In this document: positions 1 to 13,900 of the stretch, one piece after another
How the letters are laid out: each line of letters opens with the position of its first letter
How positions within the stretch are numbered: the stretch's first letter is position 1
From: Ceratotherium simum simum
Taxonomy: Eukaryota; Chordata; Mammalia; Perissodactyla; Rhinocerotidae
Assembly: GCF_000283155.1 (NCBI RefSeq)
Contig: NW_004454170.1
Span: 13,310,462 to 13,374,461 of the forward strand
Direction: 5' to 3'
DNA: 64,000 nucleotides
Made by a program: the position numbers and the translations under genes
Notes under the pieces: generated by a model
What the model saw: only the letters and a program-made list of their open reading frames with translations
Told to the model about the DNA's origin: nothing
Database searches by the model: none

Positions 1-1127
1 CCAGCCTTTAGGTCTCTTGTCAGCTCTCTGAGGATTGCAGCTGGGTGGGGCTGGCGTCAGGCACGGGAGCACCCAGTTGTTTCAGGCTTTGGAAGATGGG
101 GCAAACCCCATATGTGGGTCTTTGAGAAGCACAAGTCTTCTGCAGCTGACAGGCCCTGCCGCCCACAGGTCCCCACACACAGTCAACATAGTCCTGCCCC
201 GTGTGCGCGCCCTGACCTCCAGAAGTGGACCCAGTCTCTCCACGACGGGAGCCCCACACACTCCACCACCGCCCCACACTCTCTACCCACTCCTTGTGCA
301 CTCCCTGCCCCACTGAAGTGGGCTCAGTTGCCAGGCTGCAGAGAATCCAGTCAGCAATCTATGCAGGCCCACAAGTTGCTGGAGGGCTTCTTGTTTGGTG
401 GGGCCAGTCTCTAGGGTGGGCTGCCTGCCCTGGCTGAGCTGGATTAAATCGGTGCTCTAGTGGGTGGGGCAGACCTGGGCTAGCAGGCCCCAGGGAGAAC
501 TCCAATGGCGGCTGTGTCAGCATGCCCACACTAGGCCACAACAATGGCCTCCGCCAATGTCCAGTCCCTGGAGAGGTCTCACCTCTCACCGAGATGCACT
601 CAGGGCCTATCAGGTGAGTCTCTTTTCACCAAAGCATTGTGCACCTTTCTGGTGATTTTAGGTTGCTTTCTCAAATAGGTGAGTTTGCGCGTGGGCCCTT
701 TAAGAGCCGGTTTTAATTTCTTTGTGAACCAGCTTTTCTGGGGGTACTCCCCAATGTTTTAGTAGCAGGGAAAGTCAGATATTATGCCACTCGTCTCGAT
801 TGTGCTGGGTCCACAAAATGCCCACAGCGGGGCCGCTCCCCGGCTCAGGGCCCTGCACCTCCAGGGAGGGCTGCATACCTTTGGGTTCATCCTGGGCAGC
901 CATGAGGCGCTGCGGCTTGTGAAAGCAGCGTTTTTCCTCTCTAGAAGGGAATTTCTGTCTCCTCCACCTCAATTAGGATTGTCCTTTGCTGCAGGAGTTG
1001 CTCTCATCCAGTTTTCAGTTCTGTTTCAGGGGTAATTTTTCCACGAGTAGTTGTAAATTGGCTGTGTCCGCGGGAGGAGGTGAGTTCAGGGTCTGCTTAC
1101 GCCGCCATCATGACTTCTCCTCCCATA
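1..1127 (-). mobile_element. LINE-1 5' end (5' UTR), minus strand, body off the window
   Basis: On the minus strand the segment starts at about 1127 with a GGAGGAG...ATGGCGGC type head, the usual start of a mammalian LINE-1 5' UTR. It then runs leftward through GC- and CpG-rich sequence to the window edge, whereas the DNA to its right is AT-rich intron. A retained 5' end suggests a once full-length insertion. The short reading frames inside it are not convincing genes. Inference from pattern; the species subfamily is not determined. Confidence 0.75.
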
Positions 1128-1641
1128 GATTCTTAACAAATGTTAGAATTCAGTAAATTATTCAAGTGTTTAGAAATATATATGTGTATATGCTATGAAA
1201 GTGCAGAATGTTTTATTTCAACTGCATTCAATAAAATGATTATCAGATATATTACCATTTAACTTAATGGTTATTTTATATCAATTAAAAACAAAATGGT
1301 ACTTAATAAACACTTATAATTTGACTTTGAGCTTCTTAATTTCACTTACTTGATTTGGTTATAATTTAAATAGAATAATAGATGTAAAGATAGTTTCAGA
1401 TATTTATTTAATTCAGCCAACAGTTTACTGCACACTATCATATCAGTCACATAGGCAATACAAAAATGCATAATCCATTACCTTTACCCTCTGTTTTTGT
1501 CTAGTGAGTGGTAAGAGATATGTACACAAATAACTATGCAGAAATGCAGAATGTCACCTATAACACAGAATAGGGAAGGATAATTCCAGCTTTGGTAAGA
1601 ATAGAAGACTTAATATATTAAATATGATAATTATTTTTCAG

Positions 1642-1914
1642 CTATGCAGTCAGAAGGGCCTGTGGAACATGTTCCAGTTTTTGGAAGCACAAGTGGATCT
1701 GTTCGTTCAACTAGTCCTAATGTCCAGCCTTCTATCCCTCAACCCATTTTAACTGTTCAGCAACAAACACAGGCCACTGCTTTTGTGCAGCCCACTCAAC
1801 AGAGTCATCCTCAGATTGAGCCTACAAATCAAGAGCCATCCTCAAACATAGTAGAAGTGGTTCAGAGTTCACCAGTTGAGCGACCTTCTACTTCCACAGC
1901 AGTGTTTGGCACTG
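1642..1914 (+). CDS. TPR: TPR exon, Ser/Thr/Gln/Pro-rich segment
   Basis: The acceptor is a pyrimidine run plus CAG ending at 1641 and the donor is GTAAGT at 1915. The exon begins with the last two bases of a split codon, then [15 protein letters not shown], and ends in phase 1 after VFGT. The composition is Gln/Thr/Ser/Pro-rich and disordered. It is the first TPR exon in the window. Its in-frame Met at 1644 could serve as a start if transcription began locally. Confidence 0.95.
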
Positions 1915-4900
1915 GTAAGTTTAATTTTAAAATGAAATTCTAGTAGACCTGTGCAGTTATAGTTTCAAGTATTGTTTGTCCGTACTTGTTTTCTACCAAG
2001 TGTTAGAATGGATGAATATATTCCTAACATTTTATTTCATGTTTACTACTGAATTCTGTTTTGGATCGTTCATTTTTGTCATTTCAAGTATCATTTGTCC
2101 GTACTTGTTTTCCACCAAGTATTAGAATGGATGAATATATTCCTAACATTTTATTTCATGTTTACTACTGAATTCTGTTTTGGATCATTCATTTTTGTCA
2201 TTAAGATCTTTCTTCCCCTCCAGTTATTTTTTGACTGATTTTAAAGGTGATATAACCCATAACATATGTAACTTAATACAGGTCCTGAGAAATAAAAGAC
2301 ATCTAAGAGAAGACCATATAAGAATTTTCCAAATCTAAACATACAAAATTTACTTGTATTCAAGGAGTCCTGGGTTTTATGTCTATAGAAGACCCTCTGT
2401 AATCTTTGTGAATAGGAATTATATATCAGTACAATCACAGTGAATCAGATGTGTTACTCTAAAGTTGATTGGCTTTATTAACTAAAGGTTAGGTATAAGC
2501 CCATTGATTCAGAGCATAAGTTGCTCTTTATTTACACATAGATTAGCAGGAACAAATTATGTTGATTTGTCCAAATAAATGTTTAGTGTGTCTTTCTTTA
2601 GTTAAATGACCAAAATGTTTTTAAAATTAACTTTGTCTAAGTTGTGTTTATTATGATGCTCTAATTCAAGATTTAAATTATGTAATTTCAAAGTTTCAGC
2701 TACCCCAAGTTCTTCTTTGCCAAAACGTACACGTGAAGAGGAAGAGGATAGCACCATAGAAGCATCAGACCAGGTCTCTGATGACACAGTGGAAATGCCT
2801 CTTCCAAAGAAGTTGAAAAGTGTTACACCTGTAGGAACTGAGGTGTGTCTGTTTATTTTTACTTCTACCAGTAGAGCTAAGATATTCTTTCAGTTACAAC
2901 ATTATTAGGTGAATGGATCTCTGGGGTCCAAAATCCAGAAAACTCTCTTGTTGAACTTACCACAGAGTTTCCACTGACAGCCCAGGTATTGTTGCTGTTG
3001 CCAACAATGTTTTCTTTCCTTTGTATATCTTTAATTCAATTAGTTTCCATTTCAATTAAAAAAACACCATTACCAAAACATAAATTGAATTCCATTTCAG
3101 TTGATTTTTCTTTTTAATTCAAAGAATAAGGAAGTTTATATTCTTCTGGACATTTTAAACTTTACCTGCATCTTTTTCTCAGATTAACCAAAATTATATT
3201 CCTTTAGTTTCTTTTGTGGAGGATGAATGGTAATGAATTGTTTTACTAACAAACATTGAGACTACTAAATTAATTTCATTAGCATGTATTTAGTTAATGT
3301 TCATAAACCTTATTTTGTATATATTTAGAAGAAATGTGATTGATTATATTTTGTGTATAAATATAAATGAACATTTCTGATGTACAGCTTTATAAAATTA
3401 TAGATCTGAGTTTTGTTTCATTGGGAGAATTAGCTGAACAGGTGACACTTCATCTAGTGAACTGATGTGGTTGACACGCTTGTATATCATGACTCAGGAA
3501 GAAGTTATGGCAGAAGAAAGTACTGATGGAGAGGTAGAAACTCAAGTATACAACCAAGATTCTCAAGATTCCATTGGAGAAGTAAGTAAGACATAGTTAA
3601 AGTAGCAAATTGTTGCTTTTAATGAATGAGAAAAGCTTTGACAAATTGACGTGTTATTTGGACTTTTTTTCACTTACTGCTTTTATATTTAATAAAATGT
3701 TATTAGAATTACCAATGCAATTTCTACTTTGTTTTACTCCTAATTAGTATACTGCCTTCTAAACTTTATTAAAGAAATGTTTTTGTTTATACTTAGCACA
3801 GATTTTCTAAGCTAAGAGTTGTCATGAGTAAAGATTATCCACTCTTAATTATTTGGAAGGATGAGTGCTGGTTGAGTCTTGAGTTCATCCATAGTGCCCC
3901 ATTTGGTGGTCCTCTGTTGTTTTCCTCTATCACTTCCCTTACTGAATTAAAATAATCTATGAAAGGAAATGAATGTGTACACTTCTTCATTTTTTGAATT
4001 GTCGCTGAGGCCTCTCCAGAGGCAACCTCACTAGTGGCAATGCATCAGATTGAAGTTATAAAGCGCTAGGTTCCATTCCTAACTCCACCTCTTAGAAGCT
4101 GTATGACTACAAGCAAGTCATTAATTATCCTTAAGCCTCAATTTTCTCATCTGTTGGAATGATATAATTTTTAGTACTGTAAAGTACCTAAAATAGTACC
4201 TGTCACATATTAGGCACTCAAAATATTACTTACTTTTCTTCTATCCCTCTGTCCTGCATATTGAGAATTCATAATATAGTAATATTAATAGTTTAACTAT
4301 CAATAGTTAACACGGAACTTATTACTATATGCCAAGTGTTGTTCTAATAAATTTGCATTTATTAGCTAATTTAATCCTCGTAATCCTATTCTGAAGGTGA
4401 AGAAACCAGGGTCCAGATAAGTCACTTACCTAAGTTCACATAGCATTGCAGCTGGGATTTGAACTCAGGCTCTCTGGTTTCCGATTGTTCTTAAGCTTGA
4501 AACAATATTTTCTGTCTGGATAAGTTTTCAGGATCATTTTATTCTGAAATTATTTTGTCTGTATAAAATTAAGGAATTATCTTAAGCTAATCATAAGTAA
4601 CTATAGATTGCAAGTAAATTTTATTTTCCCAGATGCATTAATTTTTTAAGTTAATTTTTCCAGTTTTCCTTGGCTAAAAACACAAAACTTAACCTTCAGA
4701 ATGAATACATATACTCTAAATGACATCTATTTCATTTATCTTTCAGAGAGTGTCTTATCTGAAGAGCATAATAGCAGTTTTGAAATAATAAAACGTGAAT
4801 TTCTATTTTGTTGCCAGACTTGGTTAAATTATACCAAAATCTTTTGTGCAAAGCTTTTACTTGAGATTGGTAAAATTGTCTATAACTCAGAAGTACCATT

Positions 4901-7900
4901 ACTGCCTTCTAACACTATCTACTGAATGTATGACAGTTTATTTTTCTGATTTTCTGACAATGAAGCAAATGTTCTTTATAAGTGTTGCTTTTTTTGAAAT
5001 GAGCATGTTACTTTAAGGCACATTTTTAATTATACCGTGACTTACTCATTTTTTCCATTACACTAAACATAATCTTTATGAATGATTTAGTTCACAAGAC
5101 ATTATTTCTGTCTTGTATAAAAAATAGATTTTGCCAAGTGCTTAACTAAAAAATAGACATTTAATTTTTTATAGTAAATATCAAAAATAAAGTTAAAATT
5201 ACAGTTTGTTTCAGTAGCTAACAAAATGGAATTGTGAGGAACTAGATTAAGCAAAGAGTTATTCTTATGTCTGGTATCTTTAATGTAGTTTGATGGCTTA
5301 GGACAGTCAGTTTTTTCAGTGGAGAAGTGTCATTATAAAAAGGCAGTAATAATAACTTATTTTATTTAGTGTGATTTTCAGACTCTGGTTTGGGGGAAAT
5401 TTTTTTTTAATTATATGTTGCAGGCCCGTGAATATTGTTTCTTCTGATTTTGGTCTGCAACTGTACTGTCAACTGACCACCGTGACTATTGAGCACTTGA
5501 AATACAGCTAGTCCAAACTGAGATATATTATAAGCATAAAATATACATCGGATTTTGAAGACTTACTACAAATTTTAAAATGTAGAATATCTAATTAATA
5601 ATTTTTATGGTGATTACATATTGAAACAATATTTTGGCTGTATTTAGTGTATTATTAAAATTGGTTTCACCTGCATTAGAAAATTTAAATTACAAACGTG
5701 AATCACATTATGGCTTACATTATATTTCTGTTGGACAACACTGATCTTCACTATCACTCTGGTACTTTTGACACACATATATGTCTGTATATATTTTTTT
5801 CTCTTTTATTGGAGTATTACCCAGTGTGATTTATAATAGTTCTTCTATATGAAGACAGTAAAGAAACCCAAAGGTTTACTTTTTTAGCATATATTTTAAA
5901 TTAATTCTGCTTTTAAAAACCATATTTTTAAAAATAAAATGGTAGTAGTCCACAAGTACTTTGTACTCTTAGATCTACGGTATGTCACTGATAGTTTCAG
6001 GTATACTTGACTTAAAAAATTTTTTTTTTAATTTTTGATTTTTTTATTTTTAAAGGGAGTCACCCAGGGAGATTATACTCCAATGGAAGACAGTGAAGAA
6101 ACCTCTCAGTCTCTACAAATAGACCTTGGACCCCTTCAATCAGATCAGCAAACAACAACTTCATCCCAAGATGGTCAAGGCAAAGGAGATGATGTCATTG
6201 TAATTGACAGTGATGATGAAGAGGAGGATGATGATGACAATGATGGAGAACATGAGGTAATTTTGGTTTGAAATCATTCAGTATTTTTAAACTGCCAAAT
6301 GAAATGCTGAAATCCTTGGGACTACTAAGGCATCAACCAGTAAGTTCTGATTCCCTGTCAGTTTAAATAGATTATTTTGCTTTTTTTTATCCTGATTACC
6401 TCTGAAGTTAATATTTTATAATCAAATTGAGTGTAAAACAGGTGATAAAAAAATCCCAGGGTTCTTTTTTTTTAAATGATTGCTAAGCACTTTAGGATTG
6501 GTTAGATTAATTAAACTTAATCCTAAATCTTATTGATAAGTGACTGTGGATTTAATTGTAAGCTCTATTGTTTCTGGAGGAAAAAAGAAGAAACTAGGAT
6601 TTTTTTTTCTCATGGAGCCCCATAATTCTTTTTAAAAGAAATTGGGATATCTTGATAACTGAAGCATATTTTAAGTGAAAGTTTGTATTTTATTTTGAGA
6701 GTTAATCTTGTATTGACAGCTTCTCATTTTAGGTTTTTTTCATTAATCAAAATATTTTTTTAAAACTCATAGTATAATATAATTTCATTATTTTCTTCTG
6801 TAACACCACATTTTAACTTTAGGATTAAAGTGGATCACTGGACACCTTTGTGAACATCTAGGAGCTTTAATCTTTGAACCAACCTCGTGTGAACAGTTAC
6901 AATTCAGAATCGATCGTTATTGTACTAATTCCAGTAAGCTTTGCAGTTTTGATATTTGCTGCCACTGAACTAATCCCACACAACTCCACAGGACAACTGT
7001 ATCCTGATCAATGATGTGTCACTTAAATGTCTAAGAATGGTAGGAAGATGTGCAGAACATGTGTGCCGTATCCTAGATCTTTATTTATACTTGGGGATTT
7101 TTTACTAGGATTATGAAGAAGATGAAGAAGATGATGATGATGATGAAGATGACACAGGGATGGGAGATGAGGGTGAAGATAGTAATGAAGGCACTGGTAG
7201 TGCAGATGGCAATGATGGATATGAAGCCGATGATGCTGAGGTAACTGGCTAGAATTTTGACCATCCATTTTCTTTAAGAATTGGCTTAAAAAACTTACTG
7301 TTTTCCAAGGATATAAAAAGGCTTGTATTCTCAGAACATTACAATTTTTATACCTATAGGTTTCTTTTTACCGTAATTTAGTTTGTTTATTTTTTAAGAT
7401 AATTATTTGATTTATTGCTCTTAGTATTCATATTTTGTTTTTAGGGTGGCGATGGGACTGATCCAGGTACAGAGACAGAAGAAAGTATGGGTGGAGGTGA
7501 AAGTAATCAGAGAGCTGCTGATTCTCAAAACAGTGGTGAGATTTTTGTTTGTTGTTTTTAATTGAATATTTCTGATAATATTTTCTAAAGTAGGATTGCA
7601 TTTAATTATCACATAGGTAATAAAACTTGGTTAGTAAATTGGCAAGCAAGAGATTGGCTCTTGTTTAGCTTTATCACTATTATTCTCTCATGAAGTCTAC
7701 TATATTTTTATCTGTAAAATGCAGTCATTATACTATCTTTTCTGCCTCATTAGACTGCTGTCAGATTCAAACATTTTGAAATCTATAAAGTATTATTAAT
7801 GCCATGTGTTGCTACTATTCTTATTAAGTGGAAAAATTAAATTGGGGACTTTCAACAGTGGTAACAGCAGTTCACCACCAGAAGAGGTCAGTCTGTTCAA

Positions 7901-10900
7901 GCTATGTTTCAAGATTTGTGGATATTGGAGCTTTGCAGTGTTGTCTAGTTTCGCAGTGAATAAAAGATTTTTTGATCAATATAGCACGCCTTTTGTTAAG
8001 TGTTGAAAGGATGAGTCCTTGGAGGTCCGCTAAATGTTGTAGGTGGTAAAGGATTATGGAATTTATAGAAAATAATTTTATTTTACAATCGTTTTAAATT
8101 GTGTTTTAAAGAATTGGTGATCATCTGGTATAATATCCTGGTTTTATAGATAATACGGAGCCAAAATCATTAATAGTAATATAGTAAAACTTTATATATT
8201 TAGACTAATGGGAAAACAGTATATCTGAATTTCCATATAGCCCTCTGTATTTAAAAGTACAAGGTATATATATGCGCATTTGAATTAAGGAAAGCAAGGG
8301 CAGGCAACCTTTTCAACTTTTAAATTTTTTAAGAGAAAAATAAACTAATATTAAACCATATAATGAAGAATAGTATTACTTTTTAAGGGAGATAAGGAGA
8401 TAAGGGAAGAGGAGGATACTTTGGGTAATAATGTGCATTTTATAAAACATTTTGTAGATTTAGGAAACATCTTTTGTGTATCACGTAATTGGGATATAGA
8501 GGAAAATTTTTTGCCTCTTTAGGTATTATTATTAAAAGTTAAATCTTTTGAGGGCAAGTGTTCATAGCCATTTTTCCCAGATACAAAGCATATAACAGAT
8601 GCTCATTGAATACTTTCTTGTTGGAGACTTTCTTTTCTTTTTTACAATCAAGCAAAAATAGTCCTAATAGTCTGGATAAAATTAAGTTAGTGGATGGATT
8701 TGGTACATTGTCGATAGTTACAAAAAATGCTTTTTCTGAGAAACTGTACTTGTATTTAATTAATTCTTACGGTAAACTTATCAGGTTTAGGTACCAAGAA
8801 AGAATCTGAGAAACAGAAGCAAAGTGACTTAACTGAGGTTACATAGCTGTTAAGGTTAGAGCTAGAATCTGATTCTAGACCTCAGACTTTTAAACTACTA
8901 AATTCTGTGATGTCCTATTCAACTTTTCACAGTGGGAACAACTTCTTTTGTTTCTGCCATGTATGTAGAAGACCCAGGCATCTGAAGGACCGCTGAAGTT
9001 GAAAATTTAGGAAAACCAGAATATAAAAGTATCATCGTAGGGCCAGCCCGGTGGCATAGCGGTTAAGTTCGCGCGCTCCGCTTTGGCAGCCTGGGGTTCA
9101 CAGGTTCGGATCCCGGGCATGGACCAGTGCACCGCTTGTCAAGCCATGCTGTGGCAGCGTCCCATATAAAAAAAATAGAGGAAGGTGGGCCCGGATCTTA
9201 GCCCAGGGCCAATCTTCCTCAGCAAAAAGAGGGGGATCGGCAGTGGATGTTAGCTCAGAGCTGATCTTCCTCACATAAATAAATAAATAAATGTATGTAT
9301 GTATGCATGCGTGTATGTGTCATCGTAAGGCTTTTTCCTAATCTCCTTCACCCTATTTGAATATAATACTGGTATCATAATGGTCTGACTTTGAGTAATT
9401 TTCCCATTTTAATAATATGAACCAAAATTTATTAAATGTTTATTTTATCATGTGTTAGGCTAAGTGCTTTATATCCGTTGTTTGAAATCTTCAGAAAAAC
9501 TTTTCTTGTAGGTTACCTTTGTTCCATTAACTAACCAAAGAAATAGACTCAAGGAGGTTAAAGGAGTTGCCTAAGATCATACAGTTGATAATTGATATTG
9601 ATTATCTCTGGGTCCACCATGCCTCGCTACTTTCCTTCTGAAAATATGAGTGAGGTGAACATTCCTAGTGGCAAGATTTATTCTTCCAGGGATTGTCCAA
9701 GTTATTTTGTGGTAAATTTAATAGTTCCAAATAAGCTTCTCTTTTCCTGTAGGTGAAGGAAATACAGGTACTGCTGAGTCGTCTTTTTCCCAGGAGATTG
9801 CTAGAGAGCAGCAGCCATCATCAGCATCTGAAAGACAGACCCCTCGAGCACCTCAGTCACCAAGACGCCCACCACACCCACTTCCCCCAAGACTGACCAT
9901 TCATGCTCCACCTCAAGAATTGGGACCACCAGTTCAGGTATTAAAAGTACTGGTCATTCTGAAAAATGAACTTTAAAGAATCTTGGCTTTTCTTCCTTTC
10001 TTTCCATTGGATGTTACTTTTTTTCCCCAGAAATTAAATGAACTTTTTAATGTTTTGTCATTTTTCATAAAATTTTTTGTGCTGAAACTAATCTGATTTC
10101 TTTTCATTGAAATATGGCAATAATTTACTTCATAAATGGAGTGAACTTTGGAAAGGCAGGGCTTACTAAAAGTTGTGTATAACTTGAAGTGATTATAGTC
10201 AGAGCAAATAGAAGTCTGGTCACTGTTTCTACAGGTTAAAAAAGAAAAAGATTTTCTTGAATTTTAATTCAAGTAAAATGTATTTTAGCAACTGACCACT
10301 ACCTCTTTTGAAGATTTTTTTCTCTCAGATGCACACGTTTTTAAAAAACATGAAATTTCTATTCTGTTTAACACTTTTTCCTCTCACTTTTTTGCAGTCA
10401 CATATTAATTTCCACTTTTAAAATTAATGAAGGTGTGCATGACCCTTTATATGTAGCACTCTTTGTAGTAAGGTTAGACATCTCTTAATGAGAAGCTCCT
10501 GCAAAAACAGTAGGATAAGTACAAAGCCTCTATTAATAATCTAGCTTAAGTCTTACCTTTTAGTGTACTGAACACTGTCAAGTATAGATTCTACTAAAAT
10601 ACCACTGGTGAAGATTAAGCCCTCATTATGTGAAAATACAAAGGCTTAAAAGATTGTGTATGGATCCTGCAAAATATACCAAGTCTATCAATTTAGAAAT
10701 GTCTAAATTGGGAAACAATTTATATGTAGTCAGTACTGCTGTTTGAACCCCAAAGGATAATTAAGCCTTAAGATCCAAAGGCATACTTAGTAACATTTAC
10801 ATTAAGGAGATAGGAACTAAATTAGTTACATATACGTAAGATCAGAGATTGGTTTTAAATATTGGTTAATATTTTGTCTATTGGTTAATAAAATATTTGT

Positions 10901-13900
10901 CTCTTGGTTAATACTATAGTCTATATAATTAAAAATTTGTCACTGTTTAAAACTGATTTCCTTAGTACAAGATTAGTAGCTGTTTTTCCTAAGAAAGTAT
11001 CCTGATGATTACATTATCTGCTAATATTTCAACTACTTTATTACCAGCATAATAAGCGTTATCTGTTGATATTTGGTGTGTGTTTCATTGCCTAATTCCT
11101 TAAAATAAATGTAATTCCTTTCTTGACACAGAGAATTCAGATGACACGGAGGCAGTCTGTAGGACGTGGGCTTCAATTGACTCCAGGAATAGGTGGCATG
11201 GTAAGTACCTATCCACTACATAAAAGCGATTCATTTGTTCAGCAGATATTTGTATAGTCCATGTGTATGTTCCTGTCATGCCTGTTTAGTTCCTGTTTTC
11301 TGTTTCAGCAGCAGCATTTTTTTGATGATGAAGACAGAACAGTTCCAAGTACCCCAACTCTTGTGGTGCCACATCGTACTGATGGATTTGCTGAAGCAAT
11401 TCAGTAAGTTAATGAAAGAGAAAGATATTTTGTGACTGACTATTAAATTCTTCCTGTTTCCCTGTTAATTTGTTTACATTTGATTAACTCGTTATTTGTT
11501 GAGTCCTTCTCTACTGTGTATTAAGCACTTGTGGGTAGGAGGGTTGAGGATGTAATTGTGCTGGGAAAATTATATAGAGGTGAATGAAATACAGTTGCTT
11601 CCATCAGAAATTTGCAGTTTAAAGGCAGGATAATAATGGTTAAGAACTCAGACTTTAGAGTCAGCATGCCTGGGTTTGAAACCTAGCTGTACTGCCTTCT
11701 AGCTGTGTCAGGTTGCTTAGGTTCTCTGTTCCTGAGTATCCTCATTTTACTAATGGGAATAATAATACAATAGTTCCTACTTATAAGTTGTGAGAATTAA
11801 ATGAATTAATTTATTTTAACATGTTTAGATGTTATAGATGTTCGCGAAGGTGTTGGTAGTTAGTGATCGTGATGAATAGTATTATTGTGAAAGCTGAGCA
11901 TGTGGGCAGCTAACTATAACCTAAACAATCTTGGAGAATAGAGGCATAAAGCAAGAGGCTTTGTTAATACAAATGAAGAAGTGATTCATTCCAATAGTTG
12001 GAGGAAAAGAATTGAGAGGACTTAATGGGGACAGCATTGAACTGAGTCTTGGAAAAGAAGACCTAACACTTATTGAACATTTCTATGAATCAGTTTATTT
12101 AATCTTTATAACTATGAGAGTAGACACTATTATTGTTGCCCTTTTACAGATAAGGAAGCACAGAGATGTTAATGAATTTGCCAGAGATCAGACAGCCAAG
12201 AAGTGGCAGTTTTTGGTGTTAAACCAGTCAGTCTGGCTCTAGTACCTATGTTAACTGTTGTTCTGTACCACTCCTCTTAAAGCATAAAAAGGCTTTCCAT
12301 GAAAGTACACATGTTAAATTGTGGCTGAAGTATTAGTTGCGTAGATAGGAGTAAAAGAGTTTCCACCAACTTGGGAAAAGATTGATTGATCTGGGGCTGG
12401 CCCCGTGGCTTAGCGGTTAAGTGCGCGCGCTCCGCTACTGGCAGCTGGGGTTCGGATCCCGGGCGCACATCGACGCACCGCTTCTCCGGCCATGCTGAGG
12501 CCGCGTCCCACATACAGCAACTAGAAGGATGTGCAACTATGACATACAACTATCTACTGGGGCTTTGGGGAGAAAAAAGGAGGAGGATTGGCAATAGATG
12601 TTAGCTCAGAGCAGGCCTCCCTCAGCAAAAAGAGGAGGATTAGCACGGATGTTAGCTCAGGGCTGATCTTCCTCACAAAAAAAAAAAAAAAAGATTGTTC
12701 TGTAATATGTGGTAACATGGCTATCAGAACCAGTTTTAAATTTGCTTAAGTAACCACAACTCACCTCAGCTGACACAGTTTTACAAGCCAACCAATCAGT
12801 GTCAGTCCCTCCCTTCCAAAAGTCAGCCAGTCAGAAATAGACTCATTCTTAGAAACAGTTTCTGAGTGCCAGCCAAGCAGTAGTGTTCTCGTATAGCTTA
12901 GAGGAACTCAAAGTTCTTCTGTAGAAGAATAACTTTATGGAGACAAGTTTAAAAATCCACCTGAAAGAGAATGGCCTTAACTAAAGGAATAGTGTTGAAA
13001 TGGAAAAGCAGATAGATTCAAGAGTTATTATAGAGGTATATTCCATAAACATTAGGAGCTGGCTAGCTAAGGAAGGATAGGGTAAGGAGTGGGGAAAGAA
13101 TGAGATTATACTGTTTTATATCCTGAATTATGGGCAGGAAGATGGATGATAGTGTTATTACAACAGGGGGAAAACAAGTTTCTAGCAATCTAATATTAGC
13201 TTGTTTTTAGACGTTGGAAGCCATTTAGTGAACTCTTTCAGATAAGAAATGGGCTAGAGAGGTGACCTGATTTATCTATGATTAAACAGTGAAAACTGAG
13301 ACAAAACTTTGTCTCGTGACTTCATTCCAACTTTTTTGGTTACATCTCGTTGCATTTGTGTTGCTTTCAGTTTATCTACAGAGATAGAGATAGAAATCTA
13401 TAGAGATTTCGAGCAGATTCAAGAAATGTGAGGTATAGTTCAAGAGAGCTGAAATTTATGTATAAAGCACATATACTGTGAATCATATGATTCATATTAT
13501 TACTAAATGACAACTGATATTTTCAAAATATCTTTATAAGTAAGAATTCCTTTGTCAACTTTATTTCAGTCTGTTTCCTTCCCACTTCATTTATGCTCAT
13601 TCTTTCTTTCTGTATTTTTTCTATCATTGCAGTTTAAATAGGATAACTTTAAATTTCATCTTAAATTAATTTTTGTCTATTTAGTTCTCCACAGGTTGCT
13701 GGTGTTCCTAGATTCCGGTTTGGGCCACCTGAAGATATGCCACAAACAAGTTCTAGTCACTCTGATCTTGGCCAGCTTGCTTCTCAAGGAGGTAAATAGC
13801 TAAATAAAAGCTTAGATGTGCTGGATTTGCATGTATACAGTACTAAACTATTCTGATGTGATTTTTTTTTAAGTGAGCAAATATAAAAAAGTTGATATTT

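Noticed and set aside
20..1035. Several GC-rich open frames on both strands
   Set aside because: Inside the LINE-1 5' UTR; no coding signature.
9040..9115. tRNA-like box A/B sequence suggesting a tRNA gene
   Set aside because: It is the head of the SINE, lacks a cloverleaf with paired acceptor stem, and continues into the SINE body.
12277..12604. Open frames on both strands
   Set aside because: They lie in an ERE SINE; near-identical frames recur in the copies at 18475, 45577 and 62023.
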